A DNA stretch of 7,779 nt from Nitrospiraceae bacterium. GTDB taxonomy: Bacteria > Nitrospirota > Nitrospiria > Nitrospirales > UBA8639. The translations under genes and the position numbers were made by a program. This document shows, one piece after another, positions 1 through 6,809 of the stretch. Below the pieces are notes generated by a model. It ran no database searches. It worked only from the letters and a program-made list of their open reading frames with translations, and was not told the DNA's origin. The stretch is from contig DOFS01000328.1 of the NCBI GenBank assembly GCA_003523945.1, forward strand, positions 1-7,779, in the 5' to 3' direction. How positions within the stretch are numbered: the stretch's first letter is position 1; every line of letters begins with the position of its first letter.

Positions 1-792
1 AGAATTGTGGCCATGGGTGGACAGATTACCCACAAACCAAGAAACTTTGTTACCAGGATTGACGATGTCTGGGTTCAATCTCTCTATAATGAAACCCATA
101 TTTCTTTTATGTTCCGGTGGGATGACCGCACAAAGAGTGTGCAGGAAGATGAGGTGGACTGGGAACCCTATGAGGTAAATCTTGGGGATTATGGGATAGA
201 GGAGCAGCCTCCCGGAGGCTCGAAGTTTGCTGATGATCCTGAACATCCTGAATCCATCGCTGCGAAACAAACTGCCTATCAAGTGTTTAACGATGGGCTA
301 GCTTTTCAATTCCCCATAAAATGGCAGGAATTGCCGGCTCCTCGGAAACCTAGATATTTTTGGGGAGATGAGGGATATCCGGTGGACATCACCAAATGGA
401 CGGCTGATGGCGAACTGAAAGCCTATCAAGGTGAAGGTTGGGATATAGATTTCGAAGATCGTGACGATTTTACGGAACAACTCAAAGTCGTAAAAGCGGA
501 ATGGGCAAATGGACGCTGGACGGTTATAGTCACCCGCCCACTCAAAGGTGACTATGAAGAAGATGCCTATATTGAGTTGGGAAAATATATTCCTATAAAT
601 TTCTTCGTTTGGGATGGTCACAATGGGGATGTGGGTCGAAAGATGGCGGTTTCCGCTTTCTATTACCTTGTGTTAGAGCCACCCATTGAAAAGGAAACAT
701 ATATTTACCCGACGCTGGCAGCCATTGGTTTGGTACTTGTTGAAGGGTGGATTTTGACCAGACGCGCTAATCGGCGTAAGGGAAAAGTCTAA
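1..792 (+). CDS. Membrane-anchored ethylbenzene dehydrogenase-type heme-binding subunit (5' partial)
   Basis: The frame is open to the left edge, so the true start is probably upstream; the first in-window start codon (GTG at 7) has no visible ribosome-binding site. Numbering from that GTG gives 261 residues. The text resembles the heme b domain of DMSO-reductase-family gamma subunits (EB_dh type: ethylbenzene, DMS and selenate reductase gamma subunits, NxrC-like proteins). Family-like blocks are HISFMFRWDD (31-40), AFQFPIKWQELPAP (99-112), WDGHNGDVGRK (202-212) and AVSAFYYLVLEPP (214-226). Known family members ligate heme b with Met and Lys; M35 and K212 are my candidates, by inference. Residues about 233-251 form one hydrophobic helix followed by TRRANRRKGK, which predicts a periplasmic domain anchored by its C-terminus. 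It probably passes electrons between a molybdenum enzyme and a membrane or cytochrome partner. No CxxCH motif is present in the visible part; a cytochrome c domain could lie upstream. The substrate cannot be told. A strong terminator follows directly, so this is the last gene of its unit. Confidence 0.75.
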   Translation, partial: RIVAMGGQITHKPRNFVTRIDDVWVQSLYNETHISFMFRWDDRTKSVQEDEVDWEPYEVNLGDYGIEEQPPGGSKFADDPEHPESIAAKQTAYQVFNDGLAFQFPIKWQELPAPRKPRYFWGDEGYPVDITKWTADGELKAYQGEGWDIDFEDRDDFTEQLKVVKAEWANGRWTVIVTRPLKGDYEEDAYIELGKYIPINFFVWDGHNGDVGRKMAVSAFYYLVLEPPIEKETYIYPTLAAIGLVLVEGWILTRRANRRKGKV

Positions 793-819
793 CGGAAATG
801 TAAATATCGGATTTATCCG

Positions 820-860
820 AAAAAAAAGGAAGGGGGTGGGCAACCACCCCCTTTTTTTTT
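820..860 (+). terminator. Strong Rho-independent terminator
   Basis: A perfect 8-bp GC-rich stem (GGGGGTGG at 832-839 with CCACCCCC at 844-851) closes on a GCAA loop, a GNRA tetraloop, and is followed by nine T (852-860). Eight A upstream (820-827) plus GGAA (828-831) can pair with the T-tract through A-U and G-U pairs, extending the stem to about 17 bp in RNA. On the other strand the A-tract becomes a U-tract, so the element could also stop antisense transcription. It lies 28 bases after the heme-protein stop codon and ends two bases before the mobA ATG. Confidence 0.9.
826..838 (+). promoter_or_regulatory. Shine-Dalgarno and GTG start candidate inside the terminator stem
   Basis: AAGGAAGG (826-833) stands a few bases ahead of GTG (836-838), which is in frame with mobA and would add nine residues (MGNHPLFFY) to it. 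The spacing is good for translation, but both the site and the codon are part of the terminator stem and would be hidden if the hairpin forms. It may be a real alternative start of mobA or a chance product of the purine-rich stem arm. Confidence 0.35.
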
Positions 861-862
861 AC

Positions 863-1483
863 ATGCCACATAATAGAAAAATTCAGAATATTTCCGGTGT
901 GGTCCTGGCTGGCGGGAAAAGCCGGAGGATGGGAAAGGACAAACGATTACTCGAATGGAAGGGGTCCACATTTCTCGATACAGTCTGTCGCACCATGTGG
1001 GATTTGTTTGATGAGGTCATTCTGGTGACCGCAACTGAAGATTACCCGTGCGAACATCTCCCCGTGCGTTTAGTGACCGACGTTATTCCTCAAAAAGGGT
1101 CCTTGGGGGGCATTTTTACCGGTATTAAAGAGGCCTCTCATCCTTTTGTTTTTGTTGTGGCGTGTGATATGCCATTTTTAAATTCCTTTGTCATTTCTAG
1201 GATTTGCGGGCTACCTCAAAGTGATGTAGTGATGGTCAAACTTTCTACTGGATATCAGCCACTTCACGGGCGATATTCCAAACGCTGTTCTTTCATCATG
1301 GAACAAATGATTCATGATGGGAATCTTCGGATTCAAAGTCTTGTCAAGGAAGCATCTCTCTCGGTTCAAATTGTTGATGAATCTATATTCCAGGATATCG
1401 ACCCACATGGGTATTCTTTTTTGAATGTTAATACTCCCTCGGATTTTGAATTTGCCAGAAAAGCTGCTTCTCAGTTGAAATAA
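863..1483 (+). CDS. mobA: Molybdenum cofactor guanylyltransferase MobA
   Basis: MobA transfers GMP from GTP to molybdopterin in the cytoplasm to make the guanine dinucleotide cofactor of DMSO-reductase-family enzymes. The protein has 206 residues from the ATG chosen here, near the usual length. The nucleotide-binding signature LAGGKSRRMGKDK (15-27) is intact. PQKGSLGGIFTGI (76-88) matches the conserved loop of the family, ACDMPF (100-105) holds the expected metal-binding Asp102, QPLHGRYS (132-139) follows, and FLNVNTPSDF (186-195) is the typical C-terminal motif. The ATG at 863 places the motif at the usual distance from the N-terminus but has no Shine-Dalgarno; GTG at 836 has one, yet lies in the upstream terminator stem. 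Its position after a subunit of a probable molybdenum enzyme suggests a supply role for that enzyme. No clear terminator follows the stop codon. Confidence 0.92.
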   Translation: MPHNRKIQNISGVVLAGGKSRRMGKDKRLLEWKGSTFLDTVCRTMWDLFDEVILVTATEDYPCEHLPVRLVTDVIPQKGSLGGIFTGIKEASHPFVFVVACDMPFLNSFVISRICGLPQSDVVMVKLSTGYQPLHGRYSKRCSFIMEQMIHDGNLRIQSLVKEASLSVQIVDESIFQDIDPHGYSFLNVNTPSDFEFARKAASQLK

Positions 1484-1561
1484 TTACATGGCTCTATCCG
1501 GCCCCGTATTATGGATTGTTCATTAAGGGGTGTCAGGAGGGGATGACGCTTCCAGTGAGTC

Positions 1562-1590
1562 TTGCCAAGGCTAGAATGCTGTGTTACATT
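1562..1590 (+). promoter_or_regulatory. Candidate sigma70 promoter upstream of argS
   Basis: TTGCCA (1562-1567, five of six matches to the -35 consensus) and TACATT (1585-1590, four of six to the -10) are separated by exactly 17 bases. This is the best promoter-like pair I saw in the 159-base gap between mobA and argS, and it would give an untranslated leader of roughly 45 bases. The rest of the gap shows an 8-base palindrome GCCGCGGC (1592-1599) and an AT-rich stretch, but no structured RNA that I recognise. Confidence 0.35.
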
Positions 1591-1642
1591 CGCCGCGGCC
1601 ATTAAAAAACTTATATATTCTGCATAGATAGGATGTGTCAAA

Positions 1643-3424
1643 GTGGAGAAGTTTCTCCAAAATCAAGTCATTGAAGCCATTGCTGTCGTCTTAGGGAATC
1701 TCAAGGAATCCGGCGAGGTAAGTGTGGCCGCGAATCCAATCATTGTTGTGGAACCTCCTAAACGACCGGAATGGGGAGACTTTTCTTCTAGTATCGCGAT
1801 GACGTTAGCCTCACAAGTTCGGCAACCGCCTGTGAAAGTGGCTGAACTGTTGGCAACAGGGCTTCGTATGCAGTTTTCAGATGTATTTGCCCGCATCAGT
1901 GTGGTTCCTCCGGGATTTTTAAATTTGACTCTCCATCCTCTCCTGTGGATCCAGGTTCTACGGATGATTCAGGATAATGGATCTTTGTATGGGAACAGCC
2001 ACATCGGAAAAGGGAAACGTATTCTACTGGAATTTGTGAGTGCTAATCCGACCGGGCCGTTGCATGTCGGACATGGACGTGGAGCTGCACTAGGACAGGC
2101 TATCGCAAGAATATTGAAATCTTCCGGGTTTACAGTTTCCCGAGAGTATTATATTAATGATGCCGGTCGTCAATTACAGTTGTTGGGTCGTTCCGTTTAC
2201 GCCCGTTATCGAGAGCATTGGGGAAAGCCGACCCCGTTTCCCGAGGATGGCTATCACGGAGACTATATAAAAATTGTGGCCGAGTTGTTGGCGAAGGCTC
2301 ATGGGCAAACCTTACTGGATAACCCATCGGATGAGGCCGAGACGCTCTGTGCCCAATTGGCCAGTCAGATGCTTTTAGATCGAATCAAAGAAGATTTGGC
2401 CACATTTGGTGTGGATTTTGACACCTGGTTTAGCGAGACATCCCTGCATACGACAGGTCTTATTCAAGAGTCCTTGGACGAACTTCGACAGAAAAGTCTG
2501 CTCATAGAAGAGGACGGAGCCTGGTGGTTTCGTTCATCTCAATTTGGAGATGAAAAGGATCGCGTGGCCCAAAAACAGGATGGGAGCTATACCTACTTAG
2601 CGGCCGATATGGCCTACCATCGACAAAAGTTAGAACGAGGCTTTGATACGTTGATTAATATTTGGGGTGCCGACCATCATGGGTATATTCCACGAATGGA
2701 GGCAACGGTTCAGGCGTTTGGCTTTGCCAAGGAGGCTTTACGAATCGTCTTGGTGCAAATGGTAAGCCTGAGACGAGGTGGGCAAAAAATTGAGATGTCG
2801 AAGCGAGCCGGGGAATTTGTGACTCTGCGGGAGGTGATTGATGAGGTCGGTCCAGATGCCGCCAAGTTCTTTTTCTTGATGAGGCGGGCCGATACGCATT
2901 TAGATTTTGATTTGGAATTAGCCAAACAACAGTCTTCCGACAATCCTGTCTATTATGTCCAGTATGCGCATGCCCGATTGGCCAGCCTCTTTCGAGTGGC
3001 TCGTGATCGGCAGGTACACCTTCCGGCTATCCAGGATGTTAATCAGACCTTGTTGGTTCAAGAGGAAGAGTTGGGGCTTATTAAAACTTTGGCACAGTAT
3101 CCTTTTGTGGTTGAAGGCAGCGCAATGACTTTGGAGCCTCATCGGGTCACGTTTTATCTCCAGGAGCTTGCTGCGCAATTGCATGCCTATTATAACAAAA
3201 ATCGGGTCCTCCCCTCGTTGGATGTTGAGAAAAGCACAGGGGATATGGGAGAGAACGATGAGTTAGAAAAAAGTGGGGATTCTGAAGAGTCTGGTCTGGA
3301 GCCTACGTATGGATGTGTTACACCTGACTTGACCGCCGCTCGCTTGGCCCTACTTCGGCAAGTTCAGACAGTTATTGGTAATGGTCTGGCTCTCCTGGGA
3401 ATTTCCGCGCCGGAGAAAATGTAA
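1643..3424 (+). CDS. argS: Arginyl-tRNA synthetase
   Basis: A class Ia aminoacyl-tRNA synthetase that charges tRNA-Arg with arginine in the cytoplasm. It starts at GTG; AGGA (1630-1633) lies nine bases upstream. At 593 residues it is slightly longer than many bacterial ArgRS. Order of parts: N-terminal additional domain (about 1-95); catalytic core with EFVSANPTGPLHVGHGRG (130-147), in which HVGH (141-144) is the HIGH signature; YYINDAGRQ (169-177); LAADMAYH (319-326); WGADHHGYIPR (341-351); the KMSK-equivalent MSKR (385-388); then the DALR anticodon-binding domain (about 431-593) ending NGLALLGISAPEKM. Residues about 526-558 are an acidic, Ser-rich insertion in the DALR domain after YYNKNRVL, with low-complexity character; this probably explains the extra length. 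The downstream gene tgt begins one base after the stop if its GTG start is used. Confidence 0.97.
   Translation: MEKFLQNQVIEAIAVVLGNLKESGEVSVAANPIIVVEPPKRPEWGDFSSSIAMTLASQVRQPPVKVAELLATGLRMQFSDVFARISVVPPGFLNLTLHPLLWIQVLRMIQDNGSLYGNSHIGKGKRILLEFVSANPTGPLHVGHGRGAALGQAIARILKSSGFTVSREYYINDAGRQLQLLGRSVYARYREHWGKPTPFPEDGYHGDYIKIVAELLAKAHGQTLLDNPSDEAETLCAQLASQMLLDRIKEDLATFGVDFDTWFSETSLHTTGLIQESLDELRQKSLLIEEDGAWWFRSSQFGDEKDRVAQKQDGSYTYLAADMAYHRQKLERGFDTLINIWGADHHGYIPRMEATVQAFGFAKEALRIVLVQMVSLRRGGQKIEMSKRAGEFVTLREVIDEVGPDAAKFFFLMRRADTHLDFDLELAKQQSSDNPVYYVQYAHARLASLFRVARDRQVHLPAIQDVNQTLLVQEEELGLIKTLAQYPFVVEGSAMTLEPHRVTFYLQELAAQLHAYYNKNRVLPSLDVEKSTGDMGENDELEKSGDSEESGLEPTYGCVTPDLTAARLALLRQVQTVIGNGLALLGISAPEKM
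3411..3415 (+). promoter_or_regulatory. Ribosome-binding site of tgt inside the argS 3' end
   Basis: CGGAG lies ten bases before GTG at 3426. The ATG at 3456, the alternative start, is preceded only by a weak CAGAGA. This site favours the GTG start and suggests that translation of tgt is coupled to that of argS, whose stop codon (3422-3424) falls between the site and the start. Confidence 0.5.
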
Positions 3425-3425
3425 C

Positions 3426-4631
3426 GTGCGTCAAGGTCAATCTTACCCAGAGACAATGCCTGAAGAACCATCCATCTCACCGTCAGGTCCCAATCGTTTT
3501 CACATTCAGCATACTGTGTCATCTGGTCGTGCGAGGGTTGGACGATTGTCTACCTCCCATGGAGAGATCGATACTCCGGCCTTTATGCCGGTAGGCTCAC
3601 AGGGGACAGTCAAGGGGCTGGACCCGAAAGAAGTCCGCGAATGCGGGTTTCATATGATTTTGGCGAATGCCTATCATCTATTTTTGCGACCTGGCCATGA
3701 ACTGATTGAATCTCTGGGAGGGCTTCATGGCTTTATGCAATGGCCTGGAGCGATTTTGACTGATAGTGGTGGTTACCAGATGGTGAGCCTGGCCGATCTC
3801 TGTGAGGTGACGGAGGAGGGGGTCGGTTTTCGGTCTCACATCGACGGTGCGTGGCATTTGCTCTCACCGGAAAAAAGCATTGGCATTCAAGTCGCGCTTG
3901 GATCCGATATTATGATGGTTCTTGACCACTGTCCGACCTTTCCTTGTACTGAACAGCAAGCGCGTGAAGCGGTACAGCGAACGACCAGGTGGGCTAAGCG
4001 ATGCGCTGAGGTGCCGAGAAAAGATCACCAATGGCTGTTCGGGATTGTTCAGGGCGGAGTCTTTGCTCAATTGAGACAAGAATCGACTCAGGAGTTGGTC
4101 AATTTGAGCATGGACGGCTATGCTTTGGGTGGGTTATCCCTGGGAGAAGAAAAGCCGGCGATGTTGACGATGATCGAGACCGTCATTGATCAGCTTCCAC
4201 CAAGCCGTCCTCGCTATTTGATGGGGGTTGGGCTTCCTGAAGATATTGTGGAAGGGGTGGCACGGGGTTTGGATTTATTTGATTGCGTCATCCCGACCCG
4301 GCATGGGCGCACGGGCTGGCTGTTTACCTCGACGGGAAAAGTGTTGATTAAACAGGCCCGCTATGCCCGTGACCCTAATCCCATTGATGCCGAATGCGGG
4401 TGTCCCGTATGCCGACGGTTTTCCCGGGCCTATTTACGGCATTTATTTTTATCGCATGAAATATTGGGTGTGCGCCTGAATACGGTCCATAATCTCTGGT
4501 ATTATGGCTCGCTCATGAAGGGGTTACGCGAAGCAATCAGCGCGAATCAGTTTGACGCCTACCGGACGGATTTTTACCGCCGACGCGAATCTGACCTGGG
4601 AGAGACCTCCATTCAGGCAGTAACGACCTGA
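3426..4631 (+). CDS. tgt: tRNA-guanine transglycosylase (queuine tRNA-ribosyltransferase)
   Basis: Tgt exchanges guanine 34 for preQ1 in tRNAs for Tyr, His, Asn and Asp, a step of queuosine synthesis. With the GTG start at 3426 the protein has 401 residues; with ATG at 3456 it has 391. An open frame reaches back to ATG 3375 within argS but lacks homology there. Numbering from 3426: FMPVGSQGTVKGL (53-65), LTDSGGYQ (111-118) with the catalytic-site Asp113, VLDHC (165-169), FGIVQGG (205-211) and GGLSLGE (235-241) in the substrate pocket, LMGVG (265-269), and FDCVIPTR (285-292) with nucleophile Asp286. The zinc site is complete: Cys324, Cys326, Cys329 and His355 (NTVHNL), with the same spacing as in E. 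coli Tgt. The dipeptide after the pocket Asp is HC rather than EC as in E. coli, and HGRTG replaces the familiar NARNG after PTR. The residues before about 25 are not conserved. It lies between argS and yajC; tgt-yajC-secD-secF is a common bacterial order. Confidence 0.96.
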   Translation: MRQGQSYPETMPEEPSISPSGPNRFHIQHTVSSGRARVGRLSTSHGEIDTPAFMPVGSQGTVKGLDPKEVRECGFHMILANAYHLFLRPGHELIESLGGLHGFMQWPGAILTDSGGYQMVSLADLCEVTEEGVGFRSHIDGAWHLLSPEKSIGIQVALGSDIMMVLDHCPTFPCTEQQAREAVQRTTRWAKRCAEVPRKDHQWLFGIVQGGVFAQLRQESTQELVNLSMDGYALGGLSLGEEKPAMLTMIETVIDQLPPSRPRYLMGVGLPEDIVEGVARGLDLFDCVIPTRHGRTGWLFTSTGKVLIKQARYARDPNPIDAECGCPVCRRFSRAYLRHLFLSHEILGVRLNTVHNLWYYGSLMKGLREAISANQFDAYRTDFYRRRESDLGETSIQAVTT

Positions 4632-4672
4632 TCGAATGGATTGGCCAAACACGTTTATAACTTGAGGTACCT

Positions 4673-4996
4673 ATGAACCTAGATTCCTATGCTTGGGCTC
4701 AAGCCGGGGGAGCCGGTCCCGATTCCTCAGCTGGATTTTTATCGCTCATTCCTTTTCTTCTGATTTTTGTGGTGTTTTATTTTTTGCTTATTTTGCCCCA
4801 GCAGCGACGGCAAAAAAAACAACGGGAATTATTGGATAGCCTAAAAAAGGGCGATAAGGTAATTACCACTTCGGGGATTTGGGGAACCGTTACCAATTTG
4901 GATAAGGAAACGGCTACCCTGCAAGTTGCGGATAATACAAAAATTCGGTTGCAACGCGATCATGTCGCGAGCATCCGCACGTCGAATGAATCTTGA
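4673..4996 (+). CDS. yajC: Sec translocase accessory subunit YajC
   Basis: A small inner-membrane protein of the SecDF-YajC complex that assists SecYEG in protein export. The 107 residues are typical. A short N-terminal stretch rich in Gly, Ala and Ser (10-21) precedes one membrane helix (about 22-41), which ends in the family signature LILPQQRRQKKQ (39-50). The cytoplasmic part then shows LKKGDKVITTSGIWGTV (57-73), the conserved beta-rich YajC core, and a short C-terminus. TGAGGT (4663-4668) a few bases before the ATG is a good ribosome-binding site. It lies 41 bases after tgt and 19 bases before secD with no terminator between, so it is very likely cotranscribed with both. Confidence 0.95.
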   Translation: MNLDSYAWAQAGGAGPDSSAGFLSLIPFLLIFVVFYFLLILPQQRRQKKQRELLDSLKKGDKVITTSGIWGTVTNLDKETATLQVADNTKIRLQRDHVASIRTSNES

Positions 4997-5015
4997 TGGA
5001 TCAAGGGGTAGATGA

Positions 5016-6650
5016 ATGAAAAAGCTTCGTGGGAGGTTATTCCTCCTTTTTGTGGTCACGGTGGTGTCCGCTATCCTGGCTCTTCCTTCGTTTCCAGGGC
5101 TGTTCCAGTCCTTACCTGATGGGGTCAGGCAGGTATTGAGCCATCGTGGGCTCTCCTTGGGGTTGGATCTTCAGGGGGGCATTCACCTGGTATTACAGGT
5201 AGAAGAGGAACGGGCGGTGGAGATAGCGGTCGATCGGATTCGTAAGGCTGTTGATGATCTCCTAAAGGAAAAGGCGATCGTCGTGGATGGTGTTCGTCGT
5301 GAGGGCTCGAAGATGATTGTCATCACCCTTCAACAGGAGGCCGATGAAGAGAAAGTCCGATCGCTTCTCAATGAGGCTTTCCCAAACTTTGTCTCGCAAA
5401 ATCCATCAGGAACACGTTTGGAATACGAACTCCGCTCCACCGAGGTTGAGCGAATCAAAACCTCAGCCATTAACCAGGCCCTTGAAACCCTCAGGAACCG
5501 GATTGATGAATTTGGCGTGGCTGAACCTCTTATCCAGCGGTTGGGGCTCAATCAAATTGCGATTCAGTTGCCAGGGGTCAAGGACCCACAACGAGCTAAA
5601 GACCTCATCCAGGAAACCGCCCTCTTAGAATTTAAGTTGTTGGAAGAGTCCAAGGCGGCCTTAGATTTACCGCCACAAGTGGAAAAAGGCCAAGAAGACA
5701 CGGTGCGGAAGACGTTGGAAGGAAAAATTCCTGAGGGAGCAGAAATTCTATTTGAATCGGCGGTCTCTGAACCGGATGGACGGGCGTATAGCATTCCTTA
5801 CCTTGTGAAAAAAGATGCCGTTCTCACTGGGGATGTGCTGCAGGATGCGCGCGTGACAATAGGGGAATTCAATGAGCCGATTGTCAGTATCACCTTTGAT
5901 AGCAAAGGGGCACGAGAATTCGATGAACTGACGGCTGCCAATATCGGCAAGCGAATGGCTGTGGTCCTTGATGGAAAGGTGTATTCGGCGCCAGTGATTC
6001 GAGATCGCATTAGTGGTGGTCGTGCGATCATTGAAGGAACCTTTTCAACCGCAGAAGCGAATGATCTGGCGGTGGTGCTTCGAGCCGGTGCGTTACCGGC
6101 ACCCTTGAAAACTTTGCAGGACTTAACCGTAGGTCCCTCTTTGGGACAGGATTCAATTGAAAAGGGGTTACGAACAACCATCATTGCCGGGACGCTGGTC
6201 TTGATTTTTATGATTGTATATTACCGGCTCTCTGGCCTCATCGCAGACATGGCTGTGTTTCTCAATTTAATCTGTTTGCTGGGAGCTCTGTCTGGGCTTA
6301 ATGCCACGTTAACGTTACCGGGTATTGCCGGAATTATCTTGACCATTGGAATGGGAGTCGATTCCAATGTGTTGATATTTGAGCGAATTAGGGAGGAACT
6401 CCGCCAGGGCCGTCCCGTTCGATTAGCTGTAGATAGTGGGTATAATAAAGCCTTTTTGACGATTGTCGATTCTCATGTCACGACCCTGATTACGGGGTTG
6501 GCGCTGTTTTTATTTGGAACCGGGCCCATCAAAGGGTTCGCGGTAACCTTGTGTTTGGGAATTGCTATAAACTTGTTTACGGCGTTGGTCGGAACGAAGG
6601 TGGTGTTTGATTTCCTGAACCGACGAAAGTTGGACTCGCTCAGTATCTAA
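5016..6650 (+). CDS. secD: Protein translocase subunit SecD
   Basis: SecD, with SecF, uses the proton gradient to pull exported proteins out of the SecYEG channel on the outer side of the membrane. AAGGGG (5003-5008) stands seven bases before the ATG; another ATG at 5012 is out of frame. The protein has 544 residues. An N-terminal membrane helix (about 7-27) is followed by the signature GLDLQGGIHLVLQV (49-62), then the large periplasmic part with RNRIDEFGVAEPLIQRLG (160-177) and IAIQLPGVKDPQRAK (181-195), and the substrate-capturing head region about 200-345 with KVYSAPVI (321-328). LRAGALPAPL (355-364) leads to the membrane part (about 383-535), five helices. Asp449 in GMGVDSNVLIFERIREEL (445-462) matches the essential proton-relay Asp of the family; Ser450 stands where Ala is usual. 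GTGPIKGFAVTL (501-512) is typical. All key parts are present. Confidence 0.97.
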   Translation: MKKLRGRLFLLFVVTVVSAILALPSFPGLFQSLPDGVRQVLSHRGLSLGLDLQGGIHLVLQVEEERAVEIAVDRIRKAVDDLLKEKAIVVDGVRREGSKMIVITLQQEADEEKVRSLLNEAFPNFVSQNPSGTRLEYELRSTEVERIKTSAINQALETLRNRIDEFGVAEPLIQRLGLNQIAIQLPGVKDPQRAKDLIQETALLEFKLLEESKAALDLPPQVEKGQEDTVRKTLEGKIPEGAEILFESAVSEPDGRAYSIPYLVKKDAVLTGDVLQDARVTIGEFNEPIVSITFDSKGAREFDELTAANIGKRMAVVLDGKVYSAPVIRDRISGGRAIIEGTFSTAEANDLAVVLRAGALPAPLKTLQDLTVGPSLGQDSIEKGLRTTIIAGTLVLIFMIVYYRLSGLIADMAVFLNLICLLGALSGLNATLTLPGIAGIILTIGMGVDSNVLIFERIREELRQGRPVRLAVDSGYNKAFLTIVDSHVTTLITGLALFLFGTGPIKGFAVTLCLGIAINLFTALVGTKVVFDFLNRRKLDSLSI

Positions 6651-6809
6651 CGGGTTGCTTTGCGTGAGACGTGATTGCAGGAATCGTCAGTGTTGCTAGC
6701 TGGGGTAGGTAAGTAAATCGCATTTTCCAATATGAAGATAGCTTGATAAAGGGTGTGATTGCATGCTCATAGATAGCGGATATTCTTGGGGGAGGAGAAA
6801 TTTTTCGTC
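6651..6809 (+). other. Intergenic spacer between secD and secF
   Basis: This 159-base spacer splits two genes that are usually nearly adjacent. I found no ORF of note, no hairpin with a T-tract and no strong promoter. Weak promoter-like pairs exist, for example TTGCAT (6759-6764) with TATTCT (6781-6786) 16 bases on, but the second box touches the secF ribosome-binding site, so it would leave almost no leader. The 9-mer GTGATTGCA occurs at 6671-6679 and 6755-6763 as a short direct repeat of unknown meaning. Confidence 0.5.
6791..6797 (+). promoter_or_regulatory. Ribosome-binding site of secF
   Basis: GGAGGAG is close to the ideal anti-16S complement. It lies 12 bases before ATG 6810 and 15 before ATG 6813, so the first ATG fits better. 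The in-frame TTG at 6786 lies just ahead of this site and would make it coding, so I do not take it as the start. Confidence 0.65.

Noticed and set aside
298..621. 107-residue open frame on the - strand inside the heme-protein gene
   Set aside because: It lies wholly inside a recognisable + strand gene, has no family-like motifs and no convincing ribosome-binding site; a shadow frame.
1484..1642. Possible tRNA or structured RNA in the mobA-argS gap
   Set aside because: No cloverleaf arms, CCA end or T-loop motif could be found, and no hairpin with a T-tract; only a weak promoter-like pair is supported.
3375..3425. Extension of tgt back to ATG 3375 within argS
   Set aside because: The extra 17 residues overlap the conserved ArgRS C-terminus, have no Tgt homology, and a better-placed GTG with a Shine-Dalgarno follows the argS stop.
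5317..5628. 103-residue + strand frame overlapping secD
   Set aside because: Out of frame with intact secD, and its product is low in recognisable structure; no sign of a frameshift in secD.
5798..6184. 128-residue open frame on the - strand inside secD
   Set aside because: It is opposite the conserved SecD periplasmic region, whose codons are constrained by the + strand protein; composition is Ser/Arg-rich without a domain.
1623..6776. 9-mer CATAGATAG shared upstream of argS (1623-1631) and secF (6768-6776)
   Set aside because: Matches of nine bases are expected many times by chance in a window of this size, and the distance to the start codon differs; no wider similarity surrounds them.
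6786..6809. TTG 6786 as start of secF
   Set aside because: It would translate through the near-perfect ribosome-binding site, and SecF homology begins after the ATG codons at 6810 and 6813.
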